Of a DNA stretch of 64,000 nucleotides, positions 9,475 to 20,645 are shown in pieces. Every line of letters starts with the position of its first letter. Position 1 is the first letter of the stretch. The DNA comes from Litsea cubeba. Taxonomy: Eukaryota > Streptophyta > Magnoliopsida > Laurales > Lauraceae. The translations under genes were made by a program, and so were the position numbers. The DNA is taken from contig CM022951.1 of the NCBI GenBank assembly GCA_012931725.1, forward strand, positions 5,231,532 to 5,295,531. The letters are read 5' to 3'. Below the pieces are notes generated by a model that did no database searches, had not been told where the DNA came from, and worked only from the letters and a program-made list of their open reading frames with translations.

Positions 9475-12400
9475 CTAAGGTGTAGGAGAGTGAGTAACTC
9501 CTAATTTCTTTCGGAGATACTCGAAGACTTCCTTTGGCAAAGGTTTTGTGAAGATATCAGCCACTTGCTCAGTAGTAGGAACGTATTCCAACTTTACCTC
9601 ACCATCTGCAACTTTATCCTTGAGAAAGTGATAGCGGATTGCAACATGCTTAGTCCTTGAATGCTGAACTGGATTCTTGGAGATATGAATTGCACTGGTG
9701 TTATCACAGAGGATCGGCGTAGGATCTGTTGTTGGAACTCCTAAATCAGAGAGCATTTGCCGCATCCATAACACTTGCGTACAACAAGTTGCCGCTGCAA
9801 TATATTCTGCTTCCGCTGTCGAAAGTGAGACGGAGTCTTGCTTCTTGCTGTGCCAAGCTACCAATCTATCACCAAGATAGAATGCACACCACTTGTACTC
9901 TTGCGATCATCTACGCAACCAGCCCAATCGGCGTCTGAGTATGCGACAAGAGTAAAGGATTTACCTTTAGGATACCATATTCCAAGCTCCATAGTACCTT
10001 TTAGATATCGAAATATCCTTTTCACTGCTGTAAGGTGCGTCTCAGTTGGTGATGCTTGAAATCGAGCCACCATACATACTGCTTGTAGAAGATCTGGTCT
10101 TGTAGCAGTCAAGTAAAGCAAGCTTCCTATCATAGAACGATAGGTGGTGTGATCAACGGACGAAGCCTTATCATCTTTGCTAAGTTTCGTGTTCGTTGTC
10201 ATTGGCGTGCTCACGGGCTTGCTGTCTTCCATGTTAAAACGCTTCAGCATTTCCTTTATATATTTCATCTGAGATATAAAAATACCATTTTTCAGCTGCT
10301 GAACTTGTAATCCTAGGAAGAACTTTAGCTCTCCAAGCATAGACATCTCAAATTCTTTCGTCATATCTTCAGCAAAAATCCTGCACATATTCTCATCATT
10401 GCCTCCAAATATTATGTCATCAACATAAACAATAACCACCAGCTGTTTGCTTGAATCAGATTTGACATATAGATTGCTATCAACTAGTCCTTTTCCAAAA
10501 CCAATCTTGCGAAGATAAAGATCCAGCCTTGCATACCATGCCCTTGGCGCCTGTTTCAGTCCATATAGAGCCTTCTTCAGCTTGCAAACTAAGTCTGAAT
10601 TTTTGCTAATTAGAAAGCCATCAGGTTGCTCAATGTAGACCTCTTCTTCAAGTAAACCATTCAAGAAAGCTGACTTAACATCCATCTGAAATACCTTGAA
10701 GGTTTTATAGGCAGCCAATGCAAGAAACATACGAATGGCTTCCAGACGAGCCACCGGTGCAAAGGTCTCTTCAAAATCTATGCCTTCAACTTGTGCATAG
10801 CCTTTACAAACCAACCTTGCCTTGTTTCGTATGACCTGACCATCTTCATTCAGCTTGTTCCGAAAGACCCATTTTGTACCAATCACATTCTTATCGGTAG
10901 GTCTAGGGACTAGTTCCCATGTGGAGTTTTTCTCAATCTGCTCCAACTCCTCATGCATAGCTTTTAACCAGCTTTCATCTAGACTAGCTTCAGCTACTGT
11001 CTTGGGCTCAATGGTGGACACAAGTGAGTAATTACTAACTACACTTTGTCTAGTTTTTACACCGGCCTCAGGATCTCCAATGATTTGATCCTTAGGGTGT
11101 TGCTCTACCCAAGTACTTTTCTTTCTAGGAGAAGTATCCTCTGAATCATCTTTTGCCTTTTCAGAATCAGGTTCAGCCACTTCATCATCAATCTCACTCG
11201 AGTCCTCATACACTGGACTGTCATTATGAGTTACCTTCTTTGACTCATGGTTTTCATCAATTCTAACATCAGCACTTTCAATAATTTTTCTGGTCCTTTT
11301 GTTAAGGCATCTGTAAGCTTTACTAGAGGATGAGTAACCCAGAAAAATACCTTCATCGGCTCTTTCTTCAAATTTGCCCGGATTTTGTTCGAGCCGCTTG
11401 ATGTAACACTTGCTACCGAAGACTCTGAAGTGCTTGACTGTAGCTTTTCTTCCAAACCATAGCTCATAAGGTGTTTTATCTTCATGTGGCCTGATCAAGC
11501 AACGATTCTGAATATAAACAGCCGTATGAATCGCCTCTTTCCAATACTTATCAGCCATCTTACTTTCAACCAGCATGGTGCGTGCCATTTCTTGCACAGT
11601 GCGGTTCTTGCGCTCAACAACTCCATTCTGCTGTGGAGTTCTAGGGGCTGAGTATTGTCTTTGGATGCCATGATGTTCACAATACTTAGTGAATTCATCA
11701 GATGTGAATTCGCCTCCACGATCAGACCTTAGCGTCTTGATCTGCTTCCCTAGCATGTTTTCAACCTGTGCTTTAAAACACTTTGAACCGATCAAGTGCT
11801 TGATGTTTATGCTTAAGAAATAATACCCATGTCATGCGAGTAAAATCATCAATGCAAAGCATAAAATACTTATCTCCATTGGTGCTTTGAGTCCGCATCG
11901 GTCCACAGAGATCAGTGTGTACCAGCTCAAGAGGTTTCTTCGTATGATGCTCCTTCGTCTTGAACATTACCCTCGTTTGCTTTCCCTTTTGACAAGAGTC
12001 ACAAATGGGGTTTGAAGGCTTTTCAACTGTAGCCATACCTCTAACAGCCTTTGAATTGCAAATCTTTGACATGTTGCCAAAGTTTAGATGCCCAAGGCGT
12101 TTGTGCCACAACCAACTCTCTTCTGACCGACTCAATAAGCATGTCTTTTCAGCTCCATCTGACAAGGTGTAAAGATTTCCAGCTGTCCTTGACCCAGTAG
12201 CCACTGTTTTGCCGTTGCTACTCTTCTTGATAGCAAACCCATTCTTAGTAAAAACAATTTCGTGGCCCTTATCACAGATCTGGCTCACACTCAACAGATT
12301 GTGTCTCAATCCAGACACATATAAGACCTCTTCAGATCTGATCTTGTTTGCCATCAGCTGAACAACACCTTTTCCAACAATTTTGGCACCATCATTGTTA

Positions 12401-14334
12401 CCAAACTTTACCGAACCACCTTCATAGTGCTGTAACTTGATGAATTTTTCTTTATCACCAGTCATATGACTCGAACAGCCACTATCAAGGACCCATGGTG
12501 CTGTCTTCTTTTGTGCATTGAAAGCGGTTTGCACAATGAGAGATTTCTTGCCTTTTTCTGCACTTTTCTTTGCCCTCCAAGTTTTGACTAACTTGGGTTT
12601 CTTTTCAACCTGAATTGGTTTAGCAGTAGGCAGCCTACAATCCCTAGCCATGTGTCCAAAATTATGACACTTGTAGCACTCAATATTGTGGCTATTTAGG
12701 ATTGAGAAAGGGTTCCTTCTCACTACTGGGCTGTTTCTCACATAGAATTTACAATCTGCCCTTCTATGTCCATACCTATTGCAATGATAACAATAGCCAT
12801 AAAATTTGTATCTTTTATATGGCTGGTTAGGCTTCATGTCCTTTCTCACTTGAATGGGCTCTTTTCTAGGCAGTGTGGGCTTCACAGAATTGGAAGGTGT
12901 AGTAACTTGCTTTACAAACACCGTCTCTACAGAAGGTGTAACCTTAGAAGATTCTCCATTCTCAAATCCTATTCCAAATCTGAAGTGAGGGGGTCTTTGA
13001 ACTTTCAAAATTTCATTCAGCTTCAATGTACCATTGATAGCTTGAAACTCCTTGAGCTTTTGTTTCATTTGCATATTTTCAGTCCTTGCTCCAAGGATTT
13101 CATTCTCAAGTTTCATCACTTCCTCAGTTTTGGTACAGATTTGTATTTCTAGGACATCTACCATTCTTTTATACTCTTCTAATTCAGTTTTCAAAGCAAT
13201 AACTGAAATTTCAGATTCATGAAGAAGTTTCAGATTTTTCTTACTTGATCTTCGCTCCTTGCTAAGCTCCTCAAGTGCAGCAATGAGCTCTTCTTCAAGA
13301 TTCACTTCAGCCTCCTCTTCGTTTTCCAGCTCTTGCTCATTGTCTTCTTCAATAGTAACCATGAAGAGTGCTTCAGTCGCCTCGACTGATTCATCATCGT
13401 CCGAAGATTCAGACGTGCTGTCATTATGCTGACTGATGAAGCTCTTTGCTTTGCCCTTCTTTCTGAAATTCTTCTTCCATTTACTCTTATCAACATAAGA
13501 GTCATTATCATTGTCTTCTTTCAGCGGGCACTTCGCAGCAAAGTGGCCAACACCGCCACAATTGAAGCATTTAAAGGGTAGCTTCCCTTTATACTTGCCA
13601 TTGCTTCCTTTCTTCAGCCTTCTAATAAATTGAGCCTCAAGCTCATCATCATCAGAATCATGACCAGCAATCTCTTTTGCCTTTTTCTGAACTTTGAAGG
13701 CCGCTTCTCTATCCGATGAAGACGTCTTACCTATGCGCATCTCATAGGCAGTGAGAGAACCATGCAGCTCATCCATTGAAAACTCGTTCAGATCTTTGGC
13801 TTCTTCTATGGCTGAGACTTTAGAATCAAACCGGGGAAGGAGAGATCTTAGAACCTTTTTGACGATGACTGGTTCTTTAATCTCCTCTCCTAGTCCACGA
13901 ATGTCATTCGTGACTTCATTCACCCGTTGCATGTAAGAATCAACATTCTCGTTATCCTCCATGCGAAGAGACTCAAATTGGGAGCGATGAGTTTGCAATT
14001 TCGCTTCTTTGATCTTCTCATCTCCTTCATGGATGCTTTTCAGCTTATCCCAGATTTCCTTGGCTGTCTTGCATGCTATAACTTTGATCAGCTCGCTGTC
14101 AACAAGGCCGCTAAAGAGTGCATTCTGCGCCTTAGAGTCGTTGTCTGCTAACTTCTTCGTTGCAGCATCAGTGGGTACAATGGCAGAATTGTAACCGACT
14201 CTGACAGTCTCCCAGACATCATAGCCAAGAGATTTGATGAAGGCCTGCATTCTAATCTTCCAAAAGCTGTAATTAGAACCATCAAACAACGGTGCTTTCA
14301 TATTCGCTGTGCTGGTTGCCATGTGATTTGACAA
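9475..14334 (-). pseudogene. Copia gag-pol, two frameshifts
   Basis: The Copia polyprotein starts at 14334 (a second Met lies four codons on). In order: UBN2-type gag (FDGSNYSFWKIRMQAF), three CCHC knuckles (CFNCGGVGHFAAKC, CYHCNRYGHRRADC, CYKCHNFGHMARDC), protease (VLDSGCSSHMTG, near 12470), integrase zinc region (HKRLGHLN...CDSC), integrase core, reverse transcriptase (YVDDIIFG, near 10420) and RNase H (KSTSG...STAEAEY). An extra A near 11783 ends the first frame after the integrase core has begun, so the remaining core residues (SDRGGEF) are in another frame. A missing base near 9888 splits RNase H. The protein would build particles and copy and insert the element; as it stands it cannot be made whole. 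Confidence 0.9.
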
Positions 14335-14376
14335 AGATCACCCTTAGCGTGTTAAGCTTATCAAGGGAAACCTTAT

Positions 14377-14388
14377 GCTCTGATACCA
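14377..14388 (-). other. Copia primer-binding site
   Basis: On the minus strand, TGGTATCAGAGC lies two bases after the 5' LTR. It is complementary to the 3' end of initiator-Met tRNA, the usual Copia primer. Confidence 0.9.
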
Positions 14389-14390
14389 AT

Positions 14391-15614
14391 TGTTAGATCT
14401 CGTGATCACTGAGAGGGGGGGGTGAATCAGTGATCTCTTTTAAACAGGTCCTTGCTAACAACAATTCAAATCAAACCACACAATTGACACCAGATTTTAC
14501 GTGGTTCACCAAAAGGCTACGTCCACGGTTCAATCCCGTCCGAACAACAATCCGGTACAGGTCTGAATCTTATTTAGTCGCACCGACGACAAAGAGCACC
14601 AACCCTTAAATTCAGATAGCACCAACTATCTAGGAAGCACCGACTCCCTTAGGTTTCAGATAGCACCAACTATCTAGGAAGCACCGACTCCCTTAGGTTT
14701 CAGATAGCACCAACTATCTAGGAAGCTACAACTCCCTTTACAATTTGTCTGCACCCACAGACAGGATCACCAAACCCCAAAACACCAAGCACCAACTTGA
14801 TGATTACAGCAAAGAAGATAAACTGATCTACAGCCCTTTCCCCTCTACAATTCTCTCTCTCTCAATCCCTTACAAATAGAAATCTAAAGCATAAAAGAGA
14901 GACTTATCTTATGAACGAAAATACCATCTTCATGAGGCTTCAAATTCGTCCACACTTGCTGTAGAAAACGTCAGCACATCAGCACAACAGCACCACAACA
15001 GCCACAACACTCTATTCTCTCCAAACTCTCTCTTTTTCTCTCTTCTTTCTCTCTTTCTGTTGTGTGCATAAAAACGAGCCTAACATGCCCTTATATATGT
15101 TTTAGCAACCCTTAAGAGTCTTCAAAATAGGCTACAATTCGTTTAGAAAGAGTCCCAAACGAAATACAAAAAGTTCCTGAATTTTCGTGCAAGTCTTCTG
15201 TTTCTGCGCAACTCTGATCCCGTGCTCGGTCGACATCATGCTTTGCTCGGTCGACATCATACACTATCTGGAAATAGTCACTTATCGAGCTCGGTCGACA
15301 TCCTGAGGGCTCGGTCGACCGAAGACACACTGTGTCACGAAAATAACTGAGAGCTACCAAAATCTGTTTTCTGCAGGTTTCTTCTTGCTCGGTCGACCGC
15401 ATGAAGAGCCCGGTCGACCGCGTGCTCTGCTTCAGGAATGCTGAATTCCTGAACTGTGTCAACTCTTATTTTTCTTTTTAAGCTCTATCAATTCCACTCT
15501 TTCAACACATGATTGAGACATAGTGTTGACAATAATTCCAATACAATTTGATGCTTGAGACACCAAACACACCAATGCTTCAAGATTCAACTCAATGCAT
15601 CTCAAATTCCAACA
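14391..15614 (-). mobile_element. Copia 5' LTR
   Basis: Same length and, by eye, same sequence as the 3' LTR. TATA box CATATATAAGG at 15089-15099. The 44-bp minisatellite and GGTCGAC palindromes are repeated here. A 116-codon open frame found in both LTRs is just LTR sequence. Confidence 0.9.
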
Positions 15615-15619
15615 TGTCC

Positions 15620-18600
15620 GACCCGTCTGCACACCTCCGACACTTCTCCCAGAAGATGTCCATCTGGGGGAACGAGGGTCACCTAAACTGCAAAATCTTC
15701 TCCTCCAGTTTGGGCGACCTCCCCCTGAAGTGGTTCTGCTCTCTCCAGGAGCAATCGGTTTCCAGTTGGAAGGAGCTCCAGCTCTCCTTCCTGAAGAAGT
15801 TCCAAGCCTACATCGTCGTCCCCAAGAAGGAAGGGGACCTCCTCGCCCTAAGAATGAAGCAGGGCGAAACCCTCGCCAAGTTCGCCCAGCGATTCTGGGC
15901 GGTCCACAGCCAGATCGAGGGCTCGAGGGAAGGGATAGCGATTTACGCCTTCCAGCATGCCCTGATCCCCGGCAACGACTTGCGGAAGGACTTGGCCGGG
16001 AACCCCCCAGAATCCACGCCAGAGTTGATGTCCCGGGTGAAGCGCTTCATCGCCCAGGAGGAAGACGAGATCCGGGCCAGGGATCAGGATGGGCACCCAG
16101 AGCCCGAACAAAAGAATGGCCAACCTCGGCAGAGAGGCGGGAGGCCCTCCCAGAAGCAGGAGCCCAAGCGGGCCTGGGTCTCCAGTTCGGCGAGGCCTTC
16201 GTCGTCCAGGTCTGGGGGCACTTGGAGGCCCAGACCTCCCTCCAGCGCCAGTCAGAGCGTCAACGTCGTCTTCAAGGAGCCGATCTACCGCATCCTGACC
16301 AAGATCAGGACCAAGCCGTTCTTCAAGTATCCTCCGCCCTTGAAGAATGAGCCCACCGAAGGCCCCCGAAGCAAACTGTACTGCTCTTTCCATAAGGGCA
16401 ACGGACACAGAACCGAAAACTGCAGGACTCTGCAGGAGTATCTGGAGAAGCTGGCCGAAGAGGGCCACCTCCCGGAGTTCATCAAGGCAGGTGATTCCGG
16501 TGGTAGCGAGGGCCGAATTCACCAGAGCACGGCCAAGGCTCCAGACAGCGAGGACTCAGAGAAGATCATCAACGTGATCCATCTGGCGTCCTCAGCTCCC
16601 GCTTCCTCATCCCAGGGAAGCTCCCAGACCCGTGTCGAAGCCAGGCGGGCTTCGCACGAGAAAGAAGTAATGAAAGCCGAACTCGCTCCGGCATCCAAGA
16701 AAGCCCGCCGCGACCGACCCGCCATCTCGTTCTCGGATCGAGATCTAGAAGGGATCCAGGTCCCTCACAACGACCCCCTGCTCCTCACCATGAAACTAAG
16801 AGACTTCACCGTGAAGAGGATCCTCGTCGACTCCGGCAGCTCCTCCGAGGTCCTCTACTACGACTGCTTCAAAAGGATGAAACTCTCCGAAGCAGACCTC
16901 ACGGAGGTCCAAGCACCCTTGCTAGGGTTATCAGCCACGCCAGTCTATCCCAAGGGTAGGATCACCTTGGAAACCCGAGTTGGTGGAGCATCCGTGGTGG
17001 CTGACTTCCTGGTTATGGACGCCCCCTCTCCCTATAATGTCATCCTGGGCAGAACGTGGCTCCATAAGCTCGAGGCAGTTCCTTCTTCCCTCCACCAAAA
17101 ACTGAAGTTCGTCCACGAGAACAAGGAGGGCGTGATGGAAGTAATCACAGTGGAGGGAGACCAGCAGCAGGCCAGGCAGTGCATGCTGGCCGCAGTCCCA
17201 GCAGTGAAGGAGCCAGAACGCGTCAACCTGGCCGAGTTCGAGAAAGCCCTCGATGAGATCGGTCGGGACCCAGAGAAAAAGAGCATCGATGACCTGGCCG
17301 AAGTCAGACTAGACCCGGCAGACCCAGACAGGTTCTTCCTGATTGGCACCCAGCTGCCGGACGAAGAAAGGGCCGAACTCTCTCGGTTCTTGGTACAGAA
17401 TGTGGACGTCTTCGCTTGGAGCCCAAGCGAAATGCCTGGGGTCGACCCTGAGGTTATGTGCCACAAGCTCAATGTTGACCCCGACCACAAGCCGGTAGTA
17501 CAAAGGGCCCGAAGGACCGGGCTGCAGCAGACAGATGCGGTCGTCGAAGAGATCGACAACCTGCTAAAAGCGGGAGCCATCCGGGAAGTCCAGTACCCGG
17601 TATGGCTGGCCAACACAGTGGTGGTCAAGAAGAAAACTGGAAAATGGAGGGTGTGCGTGGACTTCACCGACCTGAACAGGGCTTGCCCTAAGGTTAGTTT
17701 TCCCCTCCCAAAAATTGACCAACTGATCGACGCCACCGCTGGTCATGACCGAATGAGCTTCCTTGACGCCTACCGAGGCTACCATCAGATTCTGCTCTAC
17801 GAGCCTGACGAGGAGAAAACATCGTTCATCACCCCCCGCGGCACCTACTGCTATAAAGTGATGCCCTTCGGGCTGAAGAACGCAGGGGCGACCTATCAGC
17901 GCCTCGTCACAAAAATGTTTCAGGCCCAGCTCGGCCGATCGGTAGAGGTGTACATCGACGACATGGTCGTCAAATCTGTGCGCTCCAGCGACCATCTGGC
18001 GGATCTCGGCCAAGTCTTCAACACCCTTCGCGCATACAAGCTCAAGCTCAACGCTTCCAAGTGCGCCTTCGGCGTAGCCTCTGGCAAGTTCCTCGGCAGC
18101 CTGGTAACGCGGAGGGGGATAGAGGCCAATCCGGAACAGATCACTGCCATCCAGAGCATCCAGAGTCCCTCCACCACGAAGGAAGTTCAGAGGCTCACAG
18201 GAATGGCCGCAGCACTCAATCGCTTCATCAGCCGATCATCAGATAAGTGCAAGCCTTTCTTTCAGCTTTTAAAGAAAAACCTGAAATTCCAGTGGACCCC
18301 CGAGTGCGACCAGGCATTGGCCGCACTCAAAACTTATTTAATGTCACCACCGTTACTCTCCACCCCAGCTCGGGGGGAGATTCTGTATCTATACCTTGCG
18401 GTCTCGGATCACGCAGTGAGCTCAGTCCTCATCAGGGAGGACGCGGGAGTTCAAAAGCCAATCTATTACACGAGCAAGACCCTGCTCGATGCTGAGACCA
18501 GGTACCTCCTCTTGGAGAAGCTTGCGTTGGCTCTAGTCACCGCCTCCCGCAAGCTCTCCCATTATTTTCAATCCCACACCATTGTGGTGATCACAGAGCA

Positions 18601-20563
18601 CCCACTGCGTTCAGTGTTCAAAAGAGCTGACTTTTCAGGGCGCATATCAAAGTGGGCAGTTGAACTGGGACAGTATGACATACAGTACCGTCCCCGAACT
18701 GCGATCAAAGCCCAGATCCTGGCAGACTTCATAGTGGAATTCGTCTCCCCCAACCCGGCTCCGACCCAGCTCGGCACGGTACTGGGGGGCACAGGGCACG
18801 GGCCAGGAGAGTCTGAGACCGAACAGTGTCCCACCTCGGCATGGAAAATCTTTGTCGACGGGTCGTCCACCTCCAAGAGAGCTGGCGCCGGCATAGTTCT
18901 CCAATCACCAGAGGGACTGGTCATAGAACAGGCCTTCACCCTGGACTTCAAAGCCACAAACAACGAGGCAGAGTACGAAGCAATGATTGCAGGGTTGAAC
19001 AGCGCCCGAATCCTCGGAGCCCAGCACCTGGAGATCTTCAGCGATTCTCAACTGGTAACTAGCCAGCTCGCTGGGGACTACCAGGCCAGGGACGATAGGA
19101 TGGCGGCCTACTTAGCCCTTGCGAAAAAACTACTCTCCCACTTCCAGAAAGCCGAGGTCAGGCAAATATCCCGAGATACCAACACGCATGCAGATGCACT
19201 TGCGAACCTGGCCTCCGCCGTTGAAGCAGGAAAGAAGAGGACCATCGAGGTCGGATCAGTAGCGAGGTCAAGTCTAGAAATCCATTCATCCCGGCTTGTC
19301 CTCTGTGCTGACCTCGGCCCCAGCTGGATGGATCCAATCGTCGCCTACTTGAAGGACGACCAGCTCCCTGAGGACAAGACTGAGGCCCACAAGATCAGGC
19401 TCAAGGCGGCTCGGTTTTGGCTCTCTCCCGAAGGCAAACTCTACAGGAAGTCCTTCACAGGTCCGTACCTCCGATGCGTCCACCCGACCAAAGTAGACGA
19501 CTTCCTGTACGAGATCCACGAAGGAATCTGCGGCAGCCATATAGGAGGTCGGTCGTTGGCCTACAGAGCAATCAGCCAGGGTTACTGGTGGCCCTACATG
19601 CAGAAGGACGCCCAGGTCTACGCCAGAAAATGCGAGAAATGCCAGAAGTTCTCCCATTCCCTCCATCAGCCAGCACAGGATCTGAGTCCCCTCACCAGCC
19701 CATGGCCCTTCGCTCAATGGGGCCTGGACATTGTGGGGCCTCTTCACCGAGCTCCTGGGAACAAGAGATGGCTGATGGTGGCTACAGACTACTTCACAAA
19801 ATGGATAGAGGCTGAACCGTTGTCTTCCATCACGGACAGGGACTCCAGGAACTTCGTTTGGAAAAACATCCTTACGAGGTTCGGCATCCCCCGGACCCTG
19901 GTCTCGGATAACGGGACTCAGTTCGACTCCAAGTCCTTCAAAGACTTCTGCCGAGAGCATGGCATCAGAAACCATTACTCCACCCCGGCATATCCACAGA
20001 GTAATGGCCAGGCAGAAATCTCCAACAAAGTGATCCTGGACGGCCTGAAGAAGCGACTGGACAAGGCAAAGGGCAGATGGACAGAGGAGCTTCCGAGCGT
20101 GCTGTGGGCATACAGAACAACTCCAAGGAGGTCCACTTCGGCAACACCTTTCTCTCTGGCCTACGGGATGGAGGCGGTCATTCCCTTGGAGATTGGCCTT
20201 CCTACCCTGAGGACGGAGCTGGTCGACCAAGGCCGGAACGAGACGAACCTGGCAATGGAGCTGGAGCTGGCGGACGAACGACGAGAAGCAGCAGCCCTGA
20301 GACTGACCGACTATCAGCAGCGGTTAGCCAGGGCATACAATCAAAATGTCAAAGAAAGGAGGTTCACCACGGGAGAGCTCGTTTTGAAGAAGACCCTGCC
20401 AGCTGACAGAAAACCAAATGAGGGGAAACTCGCCCCGAACTGGCAAGGCCCGTTCAGAGTGGTTTCACTCGCAGGAAAGTCAGCCTACAAGCTTGAAGAC
20501 TTAGAAGGCAAGCTGCTGCCAAGACCGTGGAATGCATCCCACCTGAAGAAATTTTATTTCTAA
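15620..20563 (+). CDS. Gypsy gag C-terminus and pol polyprotein
   Basis: One uninterrupted frame continuing the gag started at 7038; with it the polyprotein is about 1917 codons. In order: retrotransposon gag core (ALRMKQGETLAKFAQRF), a CCHC-like knuckle (CSFHKGNGHRTENC, about 16380), aspartic protease (ILVDSGSSSEVLY, about 16822), reverse transcriptase (CVDFTDLNRACPK; active site YIDD 17951-17962), RNase H, a second archaeal-type RNase H (FVDGSSTSKRAGAG, about 18850; NNEAEYEA), integrase HHCC zinc region (about 19490-19650) and catalytic core (GLDIVGP, SDNGTQF, NGQAEISNK), ending at HLKKFYF. No chromodomain follows. All catalytic motifs I can read are intact, so only the Copia insertion disables it. 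Confidence 0.93.
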   Translation, partial: DPSAHLRHFSQKMSIWGNEGHLNCKIFSSSLGDLPLKWFCSLQEQSVSSWKELQLSFLKKFQAYIVVPKKEGDLLALRMKQGETLAKFAQRFWAVHSQIEGSREGIAIYAFQHALIPGNDLRKDLAGNPPESTPELMSRVKRFIAQEEDEIRARDQDGHPEPEQKNGQPRQRGGRPSQKQEPKRAWVSSSARPSSSRSGGTWRPRPPSSASQSVNVVFKEPIYRILTKIRTKPFFKYPPPLKNEPTEGPRSKLYCSFHKGNGHRTENCRTLQEYLEKLAEEGHLPEFIKAGDSGGSEGRIHQSTAKAPDSEDSEKIINVIHLASSAPASSSQGSSQTRVEARRASHEKEVMKAELAPASKKARRDRPAISFSDRDLEGIQVPHNDPLLLTMKLRDFTVKRILVDSGSSSEVLYYDCFKRMKLSEADLTEVQAPLLGLSATPVYPKGRITLETRVGGASVVADFLVMDAPSPYNVILGRTWLHKLEAVPSSLHQKLKFVHENKEGVMEVITVEGDQQQARQCMLAAVPAVKEPERVNLAEFEKALDEIGRDPEKKSIDDLAEVRLDPADPDRFFLIGTQLPDEERAELSRFLVQNVDVFAWSPSEMPGVDPEVMCHKLNVDPDHKPVVQRARRTGLQQTDAVVEEIDNLLKAGAIREVQYPVWLANTVVVKKKTGKWRVCVDFTDLNRACPKVSFPLPKIDQLIDATAGHDRMSFLDAYRGYHQILLYEPDEEKTSFITPRGTYCYKVMPFGLKNAGATYQRLVTKMFQAQLGRSVEVYIDDMVVKSVRSSDHLADLGQVFNTLRAYKLKLNASKCAFGVASGKFLGSLVTRRGIEANPEQITAIQSIQSPSTTKEVQRLTGMAAALNRFISRSSDKCKPFFQLLKKNLKFQWTPECDQALAALKTYLMSPPLLSTPARGEILYLYLAVSDHAVSSVLIREDAGVQKPIYYTSKTLLDAETRYLLLEKLALALVTASRKLSHYFQSHTIVVITEHPLRSVFKRADFSGRISKWAVELGQYDIQYRPRTAIKAQILADFIVEFVSPNPAPTQLGTVLGGTGHGPGESETEQCPTSAWKIFVDGSSTSKRAGAGIVLQSPEGLVIEQAFTLDFKATNNEAEYEAMIAGLNSARILGAQHLEIFSDSQLVTSQLAGDYQARDDRMAAYLALAKKLLSHFQKAEVRQISRDTNTHADALANLASAVEAGKKRTIEVGSVARSSLEIHSSRLVLCADLGPSWMDPIVAYLKDDQLPEDKTEAHKIRLKAARFWLSPEGKLYRKSFTGPYLRCVHPTKVDDFLYEIHEGICGSHIGGRSLAYRAISQGYWWPYMQKDAQVYARKCEKCQKFSHSLHQPAQDLSPLTSPWPFAQWGLDIVGPLHRAPGNKRWLMVATDYFTKWIEAEPLSSITDRDSRNFVWKNILTRFGIPRTLVSDNGTQFDSKSFKDFCREHGIRNHYSTPAYPQSNGQAEISNKVILDGLKKRLDKAKGRWTEELPSVLWAYRTTPRRSTSATPFSLAYGMEAVIPLEIGLPTLRTELVDQGRNETNLAMELELADERREAAALRLTDYQQRLARAYNQNVKERRFTTGELVLKKTLPADRKPNEGKLAPNWQGPFRVVSLAGKSAYKLEDLEGKLLPRPWNASHLKKFYF

Positions 20564-20645
20564 AAAAGTTGTAATGAATTTCAGAATCAAATGAAAGCAG
20601 CCTTCGCCTTGTCATCAACTTATCGTCTCTCCCTGACTGACTCCG

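Larger units (their letters stand above)
7848..15614 (-). mobile_element. Sirevirus-like Copia retrotransposon nested in Gypsy
   Basis: 7767 bp, minus-strand orientation, target duplication TGTCC (7843-7847 and 15615-15619). Both LTRs are 1224 bp and I see no difference between them by eye, so insertion is very recent and later than the Gypsy insertion it sits in. The primer site is complementary to initiator-Met tRNA. Several polypurine tracts lie before the 3' LTR and palindromes lie in U3; both are described for Sireviruses. The gag-pol frame has two single-base shifts. Confidence 0.93.

Noticed and set aside
15848..16522. Long minus-strand frame opposite Gypsy gag
   Set aside because: Shadow of the GC-rich gag coding strand; no recognisable domain. 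The same holds for the minus-strand frames at 17032-17736 and 19286-20230.
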